NCBI RefSeq assembly: GCF_000344155.1
Contig: NZ_BAOQ01000015.1
Location: forward strand, 1 to 64,000
Length of the DNA: 64,000 bases
Direction: 5' to 3'
Source: Gordonia paraffinivorans NBRC 108238
GTDB taxonomy: Bacteria; Actinomycetota; Actinomycetes; Mycobacteriales; Mycobacteriaceae
Shown piece after piece: positions 54,850-64,000 of the stretch; positions within the stretch are counted from its first letter, which is position 1, and each line of letters begins with the position of its first letter. Made by a program: the position numbers and the translations under genes. A model generated the notes under the pieces. That model was not told where the DNA came from. It was given only the letters and a program-made list of their open reading frames with translations, and searched no databases.

Positions 54850-55448
54850 ACGTCCTCGGCGTCTACCGTCCGGGCAACACGCTGCTCCACCGGTTGTCGC
54901 CGGGCGTGAAGTTCGTCGCCATGGGCGTGATCATCCTGGTCATGTCGCTGACCGTGCGCACCCTGCCCGCCCTCGGTGCGGCCACGGCCGGCGTCGCGGC
55001 GATCTTCGCACTCGGCGGCATCGGACCGCTCGAGGCCTGGCGCCAGTTGCGGCCGCTGCTGTGGATGCTGGCGTTCATCTTCGTCTTCCAGGTGATCTTC
55101 ACCGACTGGCAGCGCGCGCTCGTGGTGTGCGGGCTGCTGGCGCTGTCGGTCGCCCTGGCGACCGTCGTCACGCTGACGACCCGCACCACCGACATGCTCG
55201 ACGCGATCGTCCGCGGGCTGCGTCCGCTCGGCCGTCTGGGCGTCCGGACCGATCTCGTCGCCCTCGCGATGGCCCTCACGATCCGTTCCATCCCGTTGAT
55301 GGTCGAGGTGGTGCGCGAGGTCGACGAGGCGCGCAAGGCCCGCGGGCTCCGACCGGGTCCGCGCATCCTCGTCGCGCCCGTGGTGCTCGCCGCGCTGCGC
55401 ACCGCCGACGGGTTCGCCGACACCCTCACCGCGCGCGGCCTGGACTAG
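54846..55448 (+). CDS. bioN: ECF transporter transmembrane protein, biotin type
   Basis: A 200-residue T-component with about five helices and the coupling motifs GLRPLGRLG and EARKARGLRPGPRI, where Ala-Arg-(Lys/Gly) signatures contact the ATPase. GTG 54846 overlaps bioM. It completes bioYMN. Confidence 0.92.
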   Translation: MNVLGVYRPGNTLLHRLSPGVKFVAMGVIILVMSLTVRTLPALGAATAGVAAIFALGGIGPLEAWRQLRPLLWMLAFIFVFQVIFTDWQRALVVCGLLALSVALATVVTLTTRTTDMLDAIVRGLRPLGRLGVRTDLVALAMALTIRSIPLMVEVVREVDEARKARGLRPGPRILVAPVVLAALRTADGFADTLTARGLD

Positions 55449-55451
55449 CGA

Positions 55452-55494
55452 TTCGTAGAAGAAGTGCGCGCCATGTCCCCACTTCTTCTACGAA
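55452..55494. terminator. 15-bp inverted repeat between bioN and choD
   Basis: TTCGTAGAAGAAGTG (55452-55466) is repeated inverted at 55480-55494 around a 13-nt loop. It lies 3 bp after bioN and 6 bp before the end of choD, two convergent genes. The stem is A/T-richer than its surroundings and there is no U-tract; it may be a terminator or a dispersed palindromic element. Confidence 0.6.
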
Positions 55495-55500
55495 ATCCCG

Positions 55501-57252
55501 TCAGGCGGGCCGGTTGACCGGGGTGATCGGCAGCCGCAGCGCGCCGGGCGCGTCCGCCGGGACGACCGGCGCGACGGGCGCGCTGGGTGCGATGCGCCGG
55601 TAGGCCTCCCCCTGCGCGGGCCGACGATCCTGCTCACCCTTGTTGGGCCACAACGCGATCGCGCGCTCGGCCTGGGCGCAGATCGTCAGCGACGGGTTCA
55701 CGCCGAGGTTCGCCGAGACCGACGCGCCGTCGGTGACGTGCAGGGTCGGGTAGTTCCACACGCGGTGGTACGGGTCGATGACGCCGTCGGCCGGGTTGTC
55801 GGAGATCGCGCAGCCGCCGAGGTAGTGGGCGGTCAGCGGCATGTTGAGGATGTCGCCCCACGTGCCGCCGGCGATGCCGCGGTTCATCTTGGCCGCGATG
55901 CGCCGCGTCGCCTCGTTGCCCTTGGGAATCCACGTCGGGTTGGGTTCACCGTGCCCCTGCTTGCTGGTGACGAAGCGCAGCGGGCCCAGCTTCTTCACGT
56001 AGGTGGTCAGCGAGTTGTTGTTGTTCTGCATCACCAGGGCGATGACGGTGCGCTCGCTCCACCGGCGCACGACGAGCAGACGCACGAGCAGGAACGGGTT
56101 CTTCGCGACCTGCCCGAGGAACTGCCCGAACCGGTTGCGCCGGGTGCCGCCGTCGGTCAGCAGCGTCTGCAGGTAGGCGATCGCGTTGGAGCCCTTGCCA
56201 TATCGCACCGGTTCGATGTGCGTGTTGGGTTCCGGGTAGAACGACGACGTGATCGCCACGCCGCGCGAGTAGTCGTGCTCAGGATCGACGCGCGAACCCA
56301 TCGCACCGAGGATCGACTCGGAGTTGGTGCGCGTCAGCCGGCCCATCGCGTCCGAGATGTGCGGCAGCGTCGTGTATTTCGCATGATGCAGCAGACGCTG
56401 GGTGTTGAACGTGCCCGCGGCGAGGATCACCTGGTCGGCGGTGAACACCCGGCGCCGGCGTCCGATCGGTCCCCACGACGACGAGTGGTGGGCGCCGACC
56501 TCCCACGAGCCGTCGGGACGCTGGACCAGCGAGTCCACGGTGGTGCGGTCGATGATGGTGGCGCCGTTGCGTTCTGCGAGACCGAGGTAGTTCTTCATCA
56601 GGGTGTTCTTGGCGCCGACGCGGCATCCGGTCATGCAGGCACCGCACTCGGTGCACGCCGTGCGCTCCGGACCGGCGCCGCCGAAGTACGGGTCGGGCAC
56701 CGTCTCGCCCGGTTCGCCCTGCAGGCCGGTCTTGGCGCCGAAGAAGACGCCGACCGGCGTGGGGGTCACGGTGTCGCCGACGCCCATCTCCTCGGCGACC
56801 TCGGCGATGATGCGGTCGGAGTCGGTCACCGTCGGGTTGGTGACCACGCCCAGCATCCGGCGCGCCTGGTCGTAGTACGGCCCGAGCTCGTCCTCCCAGT
56901 CGGTGATGTGGTTCCACTGCGGGTCGGTGAAGAACGGCGTCGGCGGCTTGTAGAGCGTGTTGGCGTAGTTGAGCGAGCCCCCGCCCACGCCGGCGCCCGC
57001 CAGGATCATCACGTCCTTGAGGGCGTGGATGCGCTGGATGCCGTACAGCCCGAGCTTGGGCGCCCACAGCCAACGGTTGAGACGCCAGCTGGTCTTGGCG
57101 AACTCGTCGTCCTCGAAGCGACGGCCCGCCTCGATCACCCCGACGCGGTACCCCTTCTCCACCAGACGCAGCGCACTGACGCTGCCGCCGAAACCGGAGC
57201 CCACGATGAGGACGTCGAAGTCCGTGGCACTGGATCGCTTCTTCGCACGCAT
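55501..57252 (-). CDS. choD: GMC-family oxidoreductase, cholesterol oxidase-like (ChoD)
   Basis: A 583-residue FAD enzyme closely similar in layout to M. tuberculosis ChoD (Rv3409c): FAD motif VLIVGSGFGGSVSALRL, GAGVGGGSLNYANTLY, and C-terminal GGTWGDILNMPLTAHYLGG and VDGAS-like VTDGASVSANLGVNPSL. A Cys-rich insert CTECGACMTGC resembles a ferredoxin-type cluster motif. Three in-frame ATGs (57273, 57261, 57252); 57273 lies within a perfect palindrome, so 57252 or 57261 is preferred. The name follows homology; sterol activity is not shown by the sequence. Confidence 0.85.
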   Translation of the reverse strand: MRAKKRSSATDFDVLIVGSGFGGSVSALRLVEKGYRVGVIEAGRRFEDDEFAKTSWRLNRWLWAPKLGLYGIQRIHALKDVMILAGAGVGGGSLNYANTLYKPPTPFFTDPQWNHITDWEDELGPYYDQARRMLGVVTNPTVTDSDRIIAEVAEEMGVGDTVTPTPVGVFFGAKTGLQGEPGETVPDPYFGGAGPERTACTECGACMTGCRVGAKNTLMKNYLGLAERNGATIIDRTTVDSLVQRPDGSWEVGAHHSSSWGPIGRRRRVFTADQVILAAGTFNTQRLLHHAKYTTLPHISDAMGRLTRTNSESILGAMGSRVDPEHDYSRGVAITSSFYPEPNTHIEPVRYGKGSNAIAYLQTLLTDGGTRRNRFGQFLGQVAKNPFLLVRLLVVRRWSERTVIALVMQNNNNSLTTYVKKLGPLRFVTSKQGHGEPNPTWIPKGNEATRRIAAKMNRGIAGGTWGDILNMPLTAHYLGGCAISDNPADGVIDPYHRVWNYPTLHVTDGASVSANLGVNPSLTICAQAERAIALWPNKGEQDRRPAQGEAYRRIAPSAPVAPVVPADAPGALRLPITPVNRPA

Positions 57253-57261
57253 GACGACCAT

Positions 57262-57277
57262 ACTAATGGCCATTAGT
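57262..57277. promoter_or_regulatory. Perfect 16-bp palindrome at the choD start
   Basis: ACTAATGGCCATTAGT is fully self-complementary and overlaps the furthest upstream ATG of choD. Its size and position suit an operator for a dimeric repressor such as a TetR-family protein; no such regulator is next to choD. Confidence 0.65.
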
Positions 57278-57352
57278 CACAAAGGATGACGCCGGTCACC
57301 CTTCGGCGCGCATACGCGTCGTCCCGACTCCGCGGGACGCCGGTGGAGGCGC

Positions 57353-58507
57353 TCAGGCGCGGACCGACAGCCCGACCTTCTGGAACTCCTTGAGGTCGCA
57401 GTAACCCGCCTTGGCCATCGCGCGACGCAGGGCGCCGACGTAGTTGAGCTCGCCGAACGGATCGTCGGACGGACCGACGAGGACGCGCTCGAGGCTCGGG
57501 CGGTCGTCGTCGACCGCGACCTGCAGGAGCGAGCCGCGCGGAGTGTCGGGATGCGCGGCCGCCGACGGCCAGTACCAGCCGCGGCCCGGTGCCGACGCGC
57601 ACGCCGCCAGCGGAGTGCCGAGCACCGCGGCGTCGGCACCGCAGGCGATGGCCTTCACCAGGTCGCCCGAGGTGTGGATGTCGCCGTCGGCGATCACGTG
57701 CACATAGCGGCCGCCGGTCTCGTCGAGGTAGTCGCGACGTGCCGCCGCAGCGTCGGCGATCGCCGTGGCCATCGGCACGCCGATGCCCAGGACCTCGCCG
57801 GTGGTGGTCGCGCCGGCCGCCGAGCCGTAGCCGACGATCACGCCGGCCGCACCGGTGCGCATCAGGTGCAGCGCGGTGCGATGGTCGTGGACGCCGCCGG
57901 CGATCACCGGGATGTCGAGCTCGGCGATGAACGTCTTGAGGTTGAGCGGCTCGCGCGGGCTGCCGTCGCCCTGCGCCACATGCTCGGCCGAGATGATCGT
58001 GCCGTGCACGACGAGGATCTCGACGCCGGCCGAGAGCAACGCCGGGGTGAGCTCCGGGGCGTGCTGCGGGCTGACCCGCACCGCGGTGGTGACACCGGCC
58101 TCGCGCACCTGTGCGACCGCCTGGCCGAGCAGTTCGGGATCGAGCGGCGCGGCGTGCAGCTTCTGCAGGTGGCGCACGGCCGCATACGGGTCCGGGTCGT
58201 CGGCTGCGATGGCGACCAGCTCGGCGAGCTTGTCCTCGACATCGCGGTGCCGCGCCCACAGGCCCTCGCCGTTGATGACGCCGAGTGCGCCGAGCTTGCC
58301 GAGCTCGACGGCGACCGCCGGCGACACCAGCGCATCGGTCGGGTGACTCAGGATCGGCGACTCGAACCGGTAGGCGTCGATCTGCCAGGCCGTCGAGACG
58401 TCCTTGGACGAGCGGGTCCGACGGGACGGGACGATGCTGATGTCGTCCAGCTCGTAGGTCCGTCGGGCCGTCCGGCCCATGCCGATTTCGACGAGGTCAC
58501 GCACCAC
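57353..58507 (-). CDS. guaB3: GuaB3, IMP dehydrogenase-family protein
   Basis: A 384-residue TIM-barrel protein of the IMPDH/GMP reductase family without CBS domains. VEIGMGRTARRTYELDDISIVPSRRTRSS is the family N-terminus and IADGDIHTSGDLVKAIACGADA the phosphate loop. The catalytic-cysteine loop of true IMPDH (GSICTTR in guaB2) reads GYGSAAGATTTGEVLG here, so it may not be a canonical dehydrogenase. GTG 58507 and GTG 58504 are tandem starts behind AAAGG. Between choD and guaB2, as in Rv3409c-Rv3411c. Confidence 0.92.
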   Translation of the reverse strand: MVRDLVEIGMGRTARRTYELDDISIVPSRRTRSSKDVSTAWQIDAYRFESPILSHPTDALVSPAVAVELGKLGALGVINGEGLWARHRDVEDKLAELVAIAADDPDPYAAVRHLQKLHAAPLDPELLGQAVAQVREAGVTTAVRVSPQHAPELTPALLSAGVEILVVHGTIISAEHVAQGDGSPREPLNLKTFIAELDIPVIAGGVHDHRTALHLMRTGAAGVIVGYGSAAGATTTGEVLGIGVPMATAIADAAAARRDYLDETGGRYVHVIADGDIHTSGDLVKAIACGADAAVLGTPLAACASAPGRGWYWPSAAAHPDTPRGSLLQVAVDDDRPSLERVLVGPSDDPFGELNYVGALRRAMAKAGYCDLKEFQKVGLSVRA

Positions 58508-58591
58508 TGCGCCTTTCTGCGGAGTTCAGCTGCACATCGACCCTACGGCGTTCCCGGTCGGCGGATGCGACCGGGAACCCCGCGGGAGACG

Positions 58592-60139
<1,548 letters not shown>

Positions 60140-60283
60140 TCACACGTGCCGAAGGCCTCCGACGAGACGGGTTCCCCTGGTTCTCGCCGCGTCGTGACAC
60201 CGTCCGCACGCGCGTCGTCCACACGTCGGATCCCTGGCGGATGCCTGCGGCGCGACACGGGTGATATCGGCTACCGTGGTGGT

Positions 60284-60673
60284 GTGCGTGACCACCTGCC
60301 ACCCGGCCTCCCGCCGGACCCGTTCGCCGACGACCCGAGCGATCCCGCTGCCGCACTCGACAGTGTGGAGCCGGGTATCCCGTTGGACGAGAACGAGCGG
60401 CTGGCGGTCGAGGAGGACCTCGCCGATCTCGCGGTCTACGAGGCGCTGCTCGCCCATCGCGGCGTCCGCGGCTTGGTCGTCATGTGCGACGACTGCCACG
60501 AGGACCACTACCACGACTGGGACATGCTCCGCGCGAACCTCATCCAACTGCTGATCGACGGCACCGTGCGCCCGCACGAGCCCGCGGTCGACCCGAAGCC
60601 CGAGCACTACGTCACCTGGGACTACTGCCGCGGCTACGCCGACGCGCGCAACCACTTCGACGAAGGACGCTGA
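60284..60673 (+). CDS. DUF5319 (Rv3412-like) conserved protein
   Basis: A 129-residue acidic soluble protein. CDDCHEDHYHDWDMLRANL carries a Cys-x2-Cys-His and His cluster that could bind metal, followed by HYVTWDYCRGYADAR. A -10-like TACCGT (60272-60277) lies 6 bp before GTG 60284, suggesting leaderless translation. Divergent from guaB2 as in M. tuberculosis. Function unknown. Confidence 0.85.
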   Translation: MRDHLPPGLPPDPFADDPSDPAAALDSVEPGIPLDENERLAVEEDLADLAVYEALLAHRGVRGLVVMCDDCHEDHYHDWDMLRANLIQLLIDGTVRPHEPAVDPKPEHYVTWDYCRGYADARNHFDEGR

Positions 60674-60705
60674 CCGCACCGGTCCCGCGCGACCGGCACC
60701 AAACA

Positions 60706-60748
60706 AGACGACTGTGCCCGTACCTATCCGGTACGGGCACAGTCGTCT
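60706..60748. terminator. Bidirectional terminator hairpin between the Rv3412-like gene and rsdA
   Basis: A 19-bp perfect stem (60706-60724 with 60730-60748) and 5-nt loop, 33 bp after the Rv3412-like stop and 19 bp before the end of rsdA, two convergent genes. One of the strongest hairpins in the window. Confidence 0.9.
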
Positions 60749-60767
60749 GGTTCGTAGCGGCGCGCGA

Positions 60768-61826
60768 TCAGCCGGGCTTGCGCTTGGAGGCGTCGACGCC
60801 GGGGGGCGGCGACCACGGGAACGTGGGGAACTGCGCAGGTGTCCGACTCGCCGACGACGTGCTGGGCAACGACGGCTTGTCGGCCTTGGACTGACTCGGG
60901 GGCGACGTCGGCTGCGGCTCCTCGGACGTACCGGGCTCGTCGACCGGGCCGCCGGGCACCTCTTCGTCGCTCGACGGCGGGGCCGGCCGGTCGGACGGCG
61001 AGGGCACGGTGCTCTGGATACGCAGGTCCGGCTTGTCACTGGCGTCGGGCGAAGTCGCCGACGCACGCGACGGTTCGGTGCTCGTGTCCGTGGCCGGCAT
61101 GCCGGCACCACCCCGGAGACGGCCGACCCACTCCGACATCTCCCGACGGGTGCCCTTGTCGCGCATCGGCCCCATCTTCTCCTCGGCCTTCTGGATGTAG
61201 ACGACCGCGGCGGAGGTGTCGCCGGCCGCGATCGCGGCCTCGGCACGCTCGAGGTTGCTGCGGACGTCGTAGGCCGCCTGGGTCTCGGAGGCCTGCTCGG
61301 AGAACACGACCTCCTTGACCGCCCACAACGGGTCGCCCGGCTTGGAGCCCTCGGAGAGGACCGTGAGGCCGGCGGCGGCGACGATGACGATCGCGGCCGC
61401 ACCCGACACGACTCGCAGGTGGCGGACCATCCGGCGTCCCCGGCTCGCGCGCTCGGTGTGGGCGATGGCCCGCTCGACGTCGTCGACCGACACCAGCGGG
61501 GCGGTCGGGGTCGAGACGGCCTCGCTACGCCAGCCCGACAGCAGCTCGGCGAGCTGGTACTCGGTGGTGTCGCGCGTGGGCACCGGCACGCCGCTCACGA
61601 GCGCGTCGAGGAAGTTCTCGTCGAAGGCGACCTCGGACAGGTCCGGCGCCTCGTCGGCGGAATCAGCCGCGACGCCGCCGGGCACGAGCAGCCCCGGGTC
61701 GTCGGCAGGTGTGTTGGGGTCCGGTCGTTCGGACCCGGACGCACGGTTGGTCAATGGTTCCCCCACTCGGCCGAGCTGTTCGCGCCCGTGGATCGAACGG
61801 CGGCGCCAGTCGGACTCCCCGCTCAT
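60768..61826 (-). CDS. rsdA: Anti-sigma-D factor RsdA
   Basis: A 352-residue protein: cytosolic part with the region LSEVAFDENFLDALVSGVPV expected to hold sigma-D, one membrane helix (VVSGAAAIVIVAAAGLTVL), then an extracytoplasmic part with a helical segment and a long Pro/Ser/Thr-rich tail. ATG 61826 overlaps the sigD stop (ATGA), typical for sigma/anti-sigma pairs. Corresponds to Rv3413c. In M. tuberculosis RsdA is removed by proteolysis to free SigD. Confidence 0.9.
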   Translation of the reverse strand: MSGESDWRRRSIHGREQLGRVGEPLTNRASGSERPDPNTPADDPGLLVPGGVAADSADEAPDLSEVAFDENFLDALVSGVPVPTRDTTEYQLAELLSGWRSEAVSTPTAPLVSVDDVERAIAHTERASRGRRMVRHLRVVSGAAAIVIVAAAGLTVLSEGSKPGDPLWAVKEVVFSEQASETQAAYDVRSNLERAEAAIAAGDTSAAVVYIQKAEEKMGPMRDKGTRREMSEWVGRLRGGAGMPATDTSTEPSRASATSPDASDKPDLRIQSTVPSPSDRPAPPSSDEEVPGGPVDEPGTSEEPQPTSPPSQSKADKPSLPSTSSASRTPAQFPTFPWSPPPGVDASKRKPG

Positions 61827-62398
61827 CGTGATCCTCCCGCTCGTTTCAGCTCTTCCTTCAACTTCGCCAGTGCCCGATGCTGGGCGACGCGCACCGCCCC
61901 CGCGGTGCTACCGATCATCTGGGCCGTCTCCTCCGCGGACATCCCGACGACGAGTCGCAGGACCAGGACCTCGCGCTGCTTCTCGGGGAGAATCTCCAAG
62001 AGCGCGCGCATCCGTCTGCTGGCGTCGGCGTCGAGCGCGGATTGCTCCGGCCCGTCCGTCACCAGACCCACCTCGGGAATGTCCTCGACCGGATCGGACT
62101 TCACTCGCGCCGCCACCCGCATGGCGTCGGCCACCTTGTGCGAGGTGATGCCGTAGACGAAGGCCATGAACGGCTTGCCCTGATCCCGATAACGGGGCAG
62201 AGCGGTCATGACCGCCATCAAAGCCTCCTGCGCGATGTCGTCCGCGGAGAACAGGTGCCGTTCTCCCACTCCGATTCGCCCTCGGCAGTACCGCAGGATC
62301 GGCTCCTGCACACTCTCGAGGACTGCGGTGAGAGCTGCACGATCGCCCCGGCCCGCGGCCCGCACAGCGTCGTCCAACTCACCACCTGACAGCTTCAT
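61823..62398 (-). CDS. sigD: RNA polymerase sigma factor SigD (ECF family)
   Basis: A 191-residue ECF sigma factor. Region 2 is seen in SADDIAQEALMAVMTALPRYRDQGKPFMAFVYGI and region 4 in LPEKQREVLVLRLVVGMSAEETAQMIGSTAGAVRVAQHRAL. ATG 62398 is preferred; the frame is open upstream but lacks start codons nearby other than at 62509. No clear Shine-Dalgarno. Co-translated with its inhibitor rsdA; own promoter probably in 62399-62514. Confidence 0.94.
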   Translation of the reverse strand: MKLSGGELDDAVRAAGRGDRAALTAVLESVQEPILRYCRGRIGVGERHLFSADDIAQEALMAVMTALPRYRDQGKPFMAFVYGITSHKVADAMRVAARVKSDPVEDIPEVGLVTDGPEQSALDADASRRMRALLEILPEKQREVLVLRLVVGMSAEETAQMIGSTAGAVRVAQHRALAKLKEELKRAGGSR

Positions 62399-62514
62399 CG
62401 CGCGTAGGAAACCCCGTGTTACAGATCGGTTGACCGCCCGCTGGCCGGTCCTGTTACGGGCCCCCGCGCCTCCGGCGTCGACGACGACGCCGCCGAGGCA
62501 GACCCTCAAACACC

Positions 62515-63453
62515 TTAGCCATCATCACCCGACCGCAACGGCATGCCCTTGCCGACGAGCGTGGCGCGCAGGTGGCCGTACCTCTGTTCTTCCTGCGGCG
62601 AGACGTCGCCGAGTCCGGAAAGCAGGCTCCAGGCCGCCCATTCGAGCGGCAAGAGCCCCTCCTGACCTGCGGTGACGACAACATGCCGGGCCCGTGCCAC
62701 CGCGTCCTCGCGACGGCCCATGCCCGCCTCGGCCGCAGCCAGGATGAGTTCGGTCTTGACGCGATGGCGGACGGGCACCGTCGAATGCTCCGACAGACGG
62801 CCGACCAGCCCCGCGCCCGCCTCCGCATGGACCAGGCCGGCCGCGACGTCCCCCGAGTAGAGGCCGAGCTCGGCGCTGACCCACTCCCAGCGCAGCAGGC
62901 AGCGCGAGAACGTGAGCCAGTTCTCGTCCTCGTTGCCGGTGTCCCCGGCGAACAACCCGCGCGCACGTTCCAGCAGGCGCCGCGACGCACCGAACCGCAA
63001 CAGCCCGAGATTGTCGGCCGCGAGACCCACCAGCGCGTCGGCGACCGCGGCGCGTAACGGGTCGAACCGCCTCCCGCCGGACTCCGGGTCGGGCCACACG
63101 TCGGCCACCACTGCCAGGGCACGCCCGTCGACCCCGATCGCGCGATCGTGCCGGCCGCCCTGCCGTAGCAACGACGCCCGCGTGCTCAGACACAGCGAGA
63201 GCACCGCGGCGTCGACGCCCCGGGGCGCGGCGGAACCGTGGGCGGCTCGGATGCCGGCGACGACACCGTCGAGAGCGGCGAGCGCAGCTGCGTAGTCGCC
63301 TCGGCCGCCTTTCTCCACCGCGTCGGTCCACCACCCCAACCGTGCGTCGACGCCGGCGCGGGCGATGTCCCGAGTCCCGCCAGACGGGCCCGGACCAGCG
63401 GTTTCACGGGGTCGGCGAGTGGCCTGGATCACTGGATCCTTTTTGGTTTGCAT
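62515..63453 (-). CDS. Rv3415c-like conserved protein, helical-repeat (TPR-like)
   Basis: A 312-residue soluble protein of Ala/Arg/Leu-rich helices in pairs (for example DYAAALAALDGVVAGIRAAHG, RHDRAIGVDGRALAVVADVWP, RLLERARGLFAGDTGNE) resembling TPR-type repeats. No catalytic motif or signal peptide. Start ATG 63453 with a relatively AT-rich upstream. Position between sigD and whiB3 is the same as Rv3415c. Function unknown. Confidence 0.82.
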   Translation of the reverse strand: MQTKKDPVIQATRRPRETAGPGPSGGTRDIARAGVDARLGWWTDAVEKGGRGDYAAALAALDGVVAGIRAAHGSAAPRGVDAAVLSLCLSTRASLLRQGGRHDRAIGVDGRALAVVADVWPDPESGGRRFDPLRAAVADALVGLAADNLGLLRFGASRRLLERARGLFAGDTGNEDENWLTFSRCLLRWEWVSAELGLYSGDVAAGLVHAEAGAGLVGRLSEHSTVPVRHRVKTELILAAAEAGMGRREDAVARARHVVVTAGQEGLLPLEWAAWSLLSGLGDVSPQEEQRYGHLRATLVGKGMPLRSGDDG

Positions 63454-63848
63454 GAATTTAACGAACGATTCCCAACGTTAATCCCGGGACAAGATCACCG
63501 GCAGATAATAAGGAGATTTCCACGATGTTAACCGTTGACAAGCCGCCGCCGCCCCCATTCGCCGCCTCACCTCACCTTCCCTCTCGTACACAGAGACCAT
63601 TTCCGCAGTTCAGGACGGATGTTTATGGTCTGAACGAAGGCATTCGACCCTCCCACGATCCCTCGTGATATCACCGTCAGGCCGTCTAACCTGCCGTTAA
63701 CATCGACGAGACTTTTTGTTCTTCTGAGGCCATTCCGAGCGATGTTGACTGCATTTCTCAGGCCCGCTTAATGTGTGCTCACGCGTTGCAGGAATCGACG
63801 TTTCGCCACCGGAGAACCCGGAGCGGCCCTAGACAAGGAGAAGCTGCC
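63454..63848. other. 395-bp divergent control region of the Rv3415c-like gene and whiB3
   Basis: The region is less GC-rich than its surroundings and holds the control elements for both genes. CGATGTTAACCG (63523-63534) recurs inverted with one mismatch as CCGTTAACATCG (63694-63705). A 47-codon ORF (63525-63668) is described separately. The whiB3 Shine-Dalgarno AAGGAG ends 8 nt before the ATG. Confidence 0.6.
63525..63668 (+). CDS. Possible small ORF in the whiB3 leader
   Basis: A 47-codon ORF starting ATG TTA ACC GTT GAC, with AAGGAG 9 nt upstream, Pro-rich (PPPPPF) and ending RPSHDPS before TGA at 63666. It stops 180 bp before whiB3. It could be a leader peptide or a chance ORF; no family is recognised and codon use is not strongly typical. 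Confidence 0.3.
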   Translation: MLTVDKPPPPPFAASPHLPSRTQRPFPQFRTDVYGLNEGIRPSHDPS

Positions 63849-64000
63849 ATGCCTCAGCCAAACCACCTCCCCGGCCCCAATGCAGACGTCTGGGACTGGC
63901 AGATGCACGGGCTCTGCCGCGGAGTCGACTCGTCGATGTTCTTCCATCCTGACGGAGAACGCGGCCGGGCGCGCGCCCAGCGCGAGCGCCGCGCCAAGGA
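63849..64000 (+). CDS. whiB3: WhiB3 redox-sensing transcription factor, N-terminal part (3' end outside window)
   Basis: The first 50 codons (MPQPNHLPGPNADVWDWQMH, then GLCRGVDSSMFFHPDGERGRARAQRERRAKE) match WhiB3 closely, including the first cluster cysteine in GLCRG. The remaining three [4Fe-4S] cysteines lie beyond the window. WhiB3 senses NO and redox state and controls lipid and virulence genes in mycobacteria. Start ATG 63849 after AAGGAG. Confidence 0.93.
   Translation, partial: MPQPNHLPGPNADVWDWQMHGLCRGVDSSMFFHPDGERGRARAQRERRAK

Overview
The window is chromosomal DNA of a high-GC actinomycete of the order Mycobacteriales, probably Gordonia or a close relative (the genus is an inference). 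The evidence is very high GC, dense genes with many GTGA/ATGA stop-start overlaps, many GTG and leaderless-looking starts, and gene order that follows the Mycobacterium tuberculosis map: Rv3311, add-deoA-cdd, sdhCDAB, dacB, yhjD, trpS, metY-metX, DUF3017-folD, trmL, dnaE2, an acrA1-like gene, imuB-imuA', guaA, choD-guaB3-guaB2, Rv3412, rsdA-sigD, Rv3415c, whiB3. I see no rRNA, tRNA, CRISPR, insertion sequence or prophage.

Layout. 1-8.6 kb: the end of an NlpC/P60 endopeptidase, an Rv3311-like acidic protein, the nucleoside salvage operon cdd-deoA-add, and divergent sdhCDAB with an IdeR/DtxR-like iron box in front. 8.7-11.2 kb: a TetR regulator divergent from a P450 with a perfect palindrome between them, then an MmpS-like secreted protein. 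11.2-19.4 kb: a probable polyamine/amine catabolism cluster (APC permease, universal stress protein, amidotransferase, DAO-type oxidase, aldehyde dehydrogenase, Lrp regulator, class III aminotransferase) with three operator-like repeats spaced exactly 31 bp. 19.5-28.2 kb: DacB carboxypeptidase, YhjD/BrkB, trpS, xthA, bfd-bfr with iron boxes, an MFS exporter and a cutinase/PE-PPE-type hydrolase with a long disordered tail. 28.4-31.1 kb: a SAM-IV riboswitch followed by metY-metX. 31.2-35.9 kb: a membrane-tethered Hsp70/actin-like ATPase with a repeat tail, DUF3017-folD, a serine/threonine dehydratase-like enzyme, trmL and DUF167.

36.2-46.4 kb is an SOS-mutagenesis island: dnaE2, imuB-imuA' and an Rv2578c-type radical SAM gene, each transcription unit with its own LexA box, with a two-domain acyl reductase and a D-serine dehydratase-like PLP enzyme between them. 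46.5-51.8 kb holds a Ser/Thr kinase and a PspC/LiaFSR-like envelope-stress module. 51.9-60.7 kb holds guaA, the biotin transporter bioYMN, cholesterol oxidase choD, guaB3, guaB2 and an Rv3412-like protein. 60.8-64 kb holds rsdA-sigD, an Rv3415c-like protein and the start of whiB3.

Several units look jointly regulated: iron (IdeR) may link respiration (sdh) with iron storage (bfd-bfr); DNA damage (LexA) links the mutasome and the radical SAM protein; SAM controls methionine synthesis through the riboswitch. All functions are assigned by reading motifs and gene order; no database search was run.
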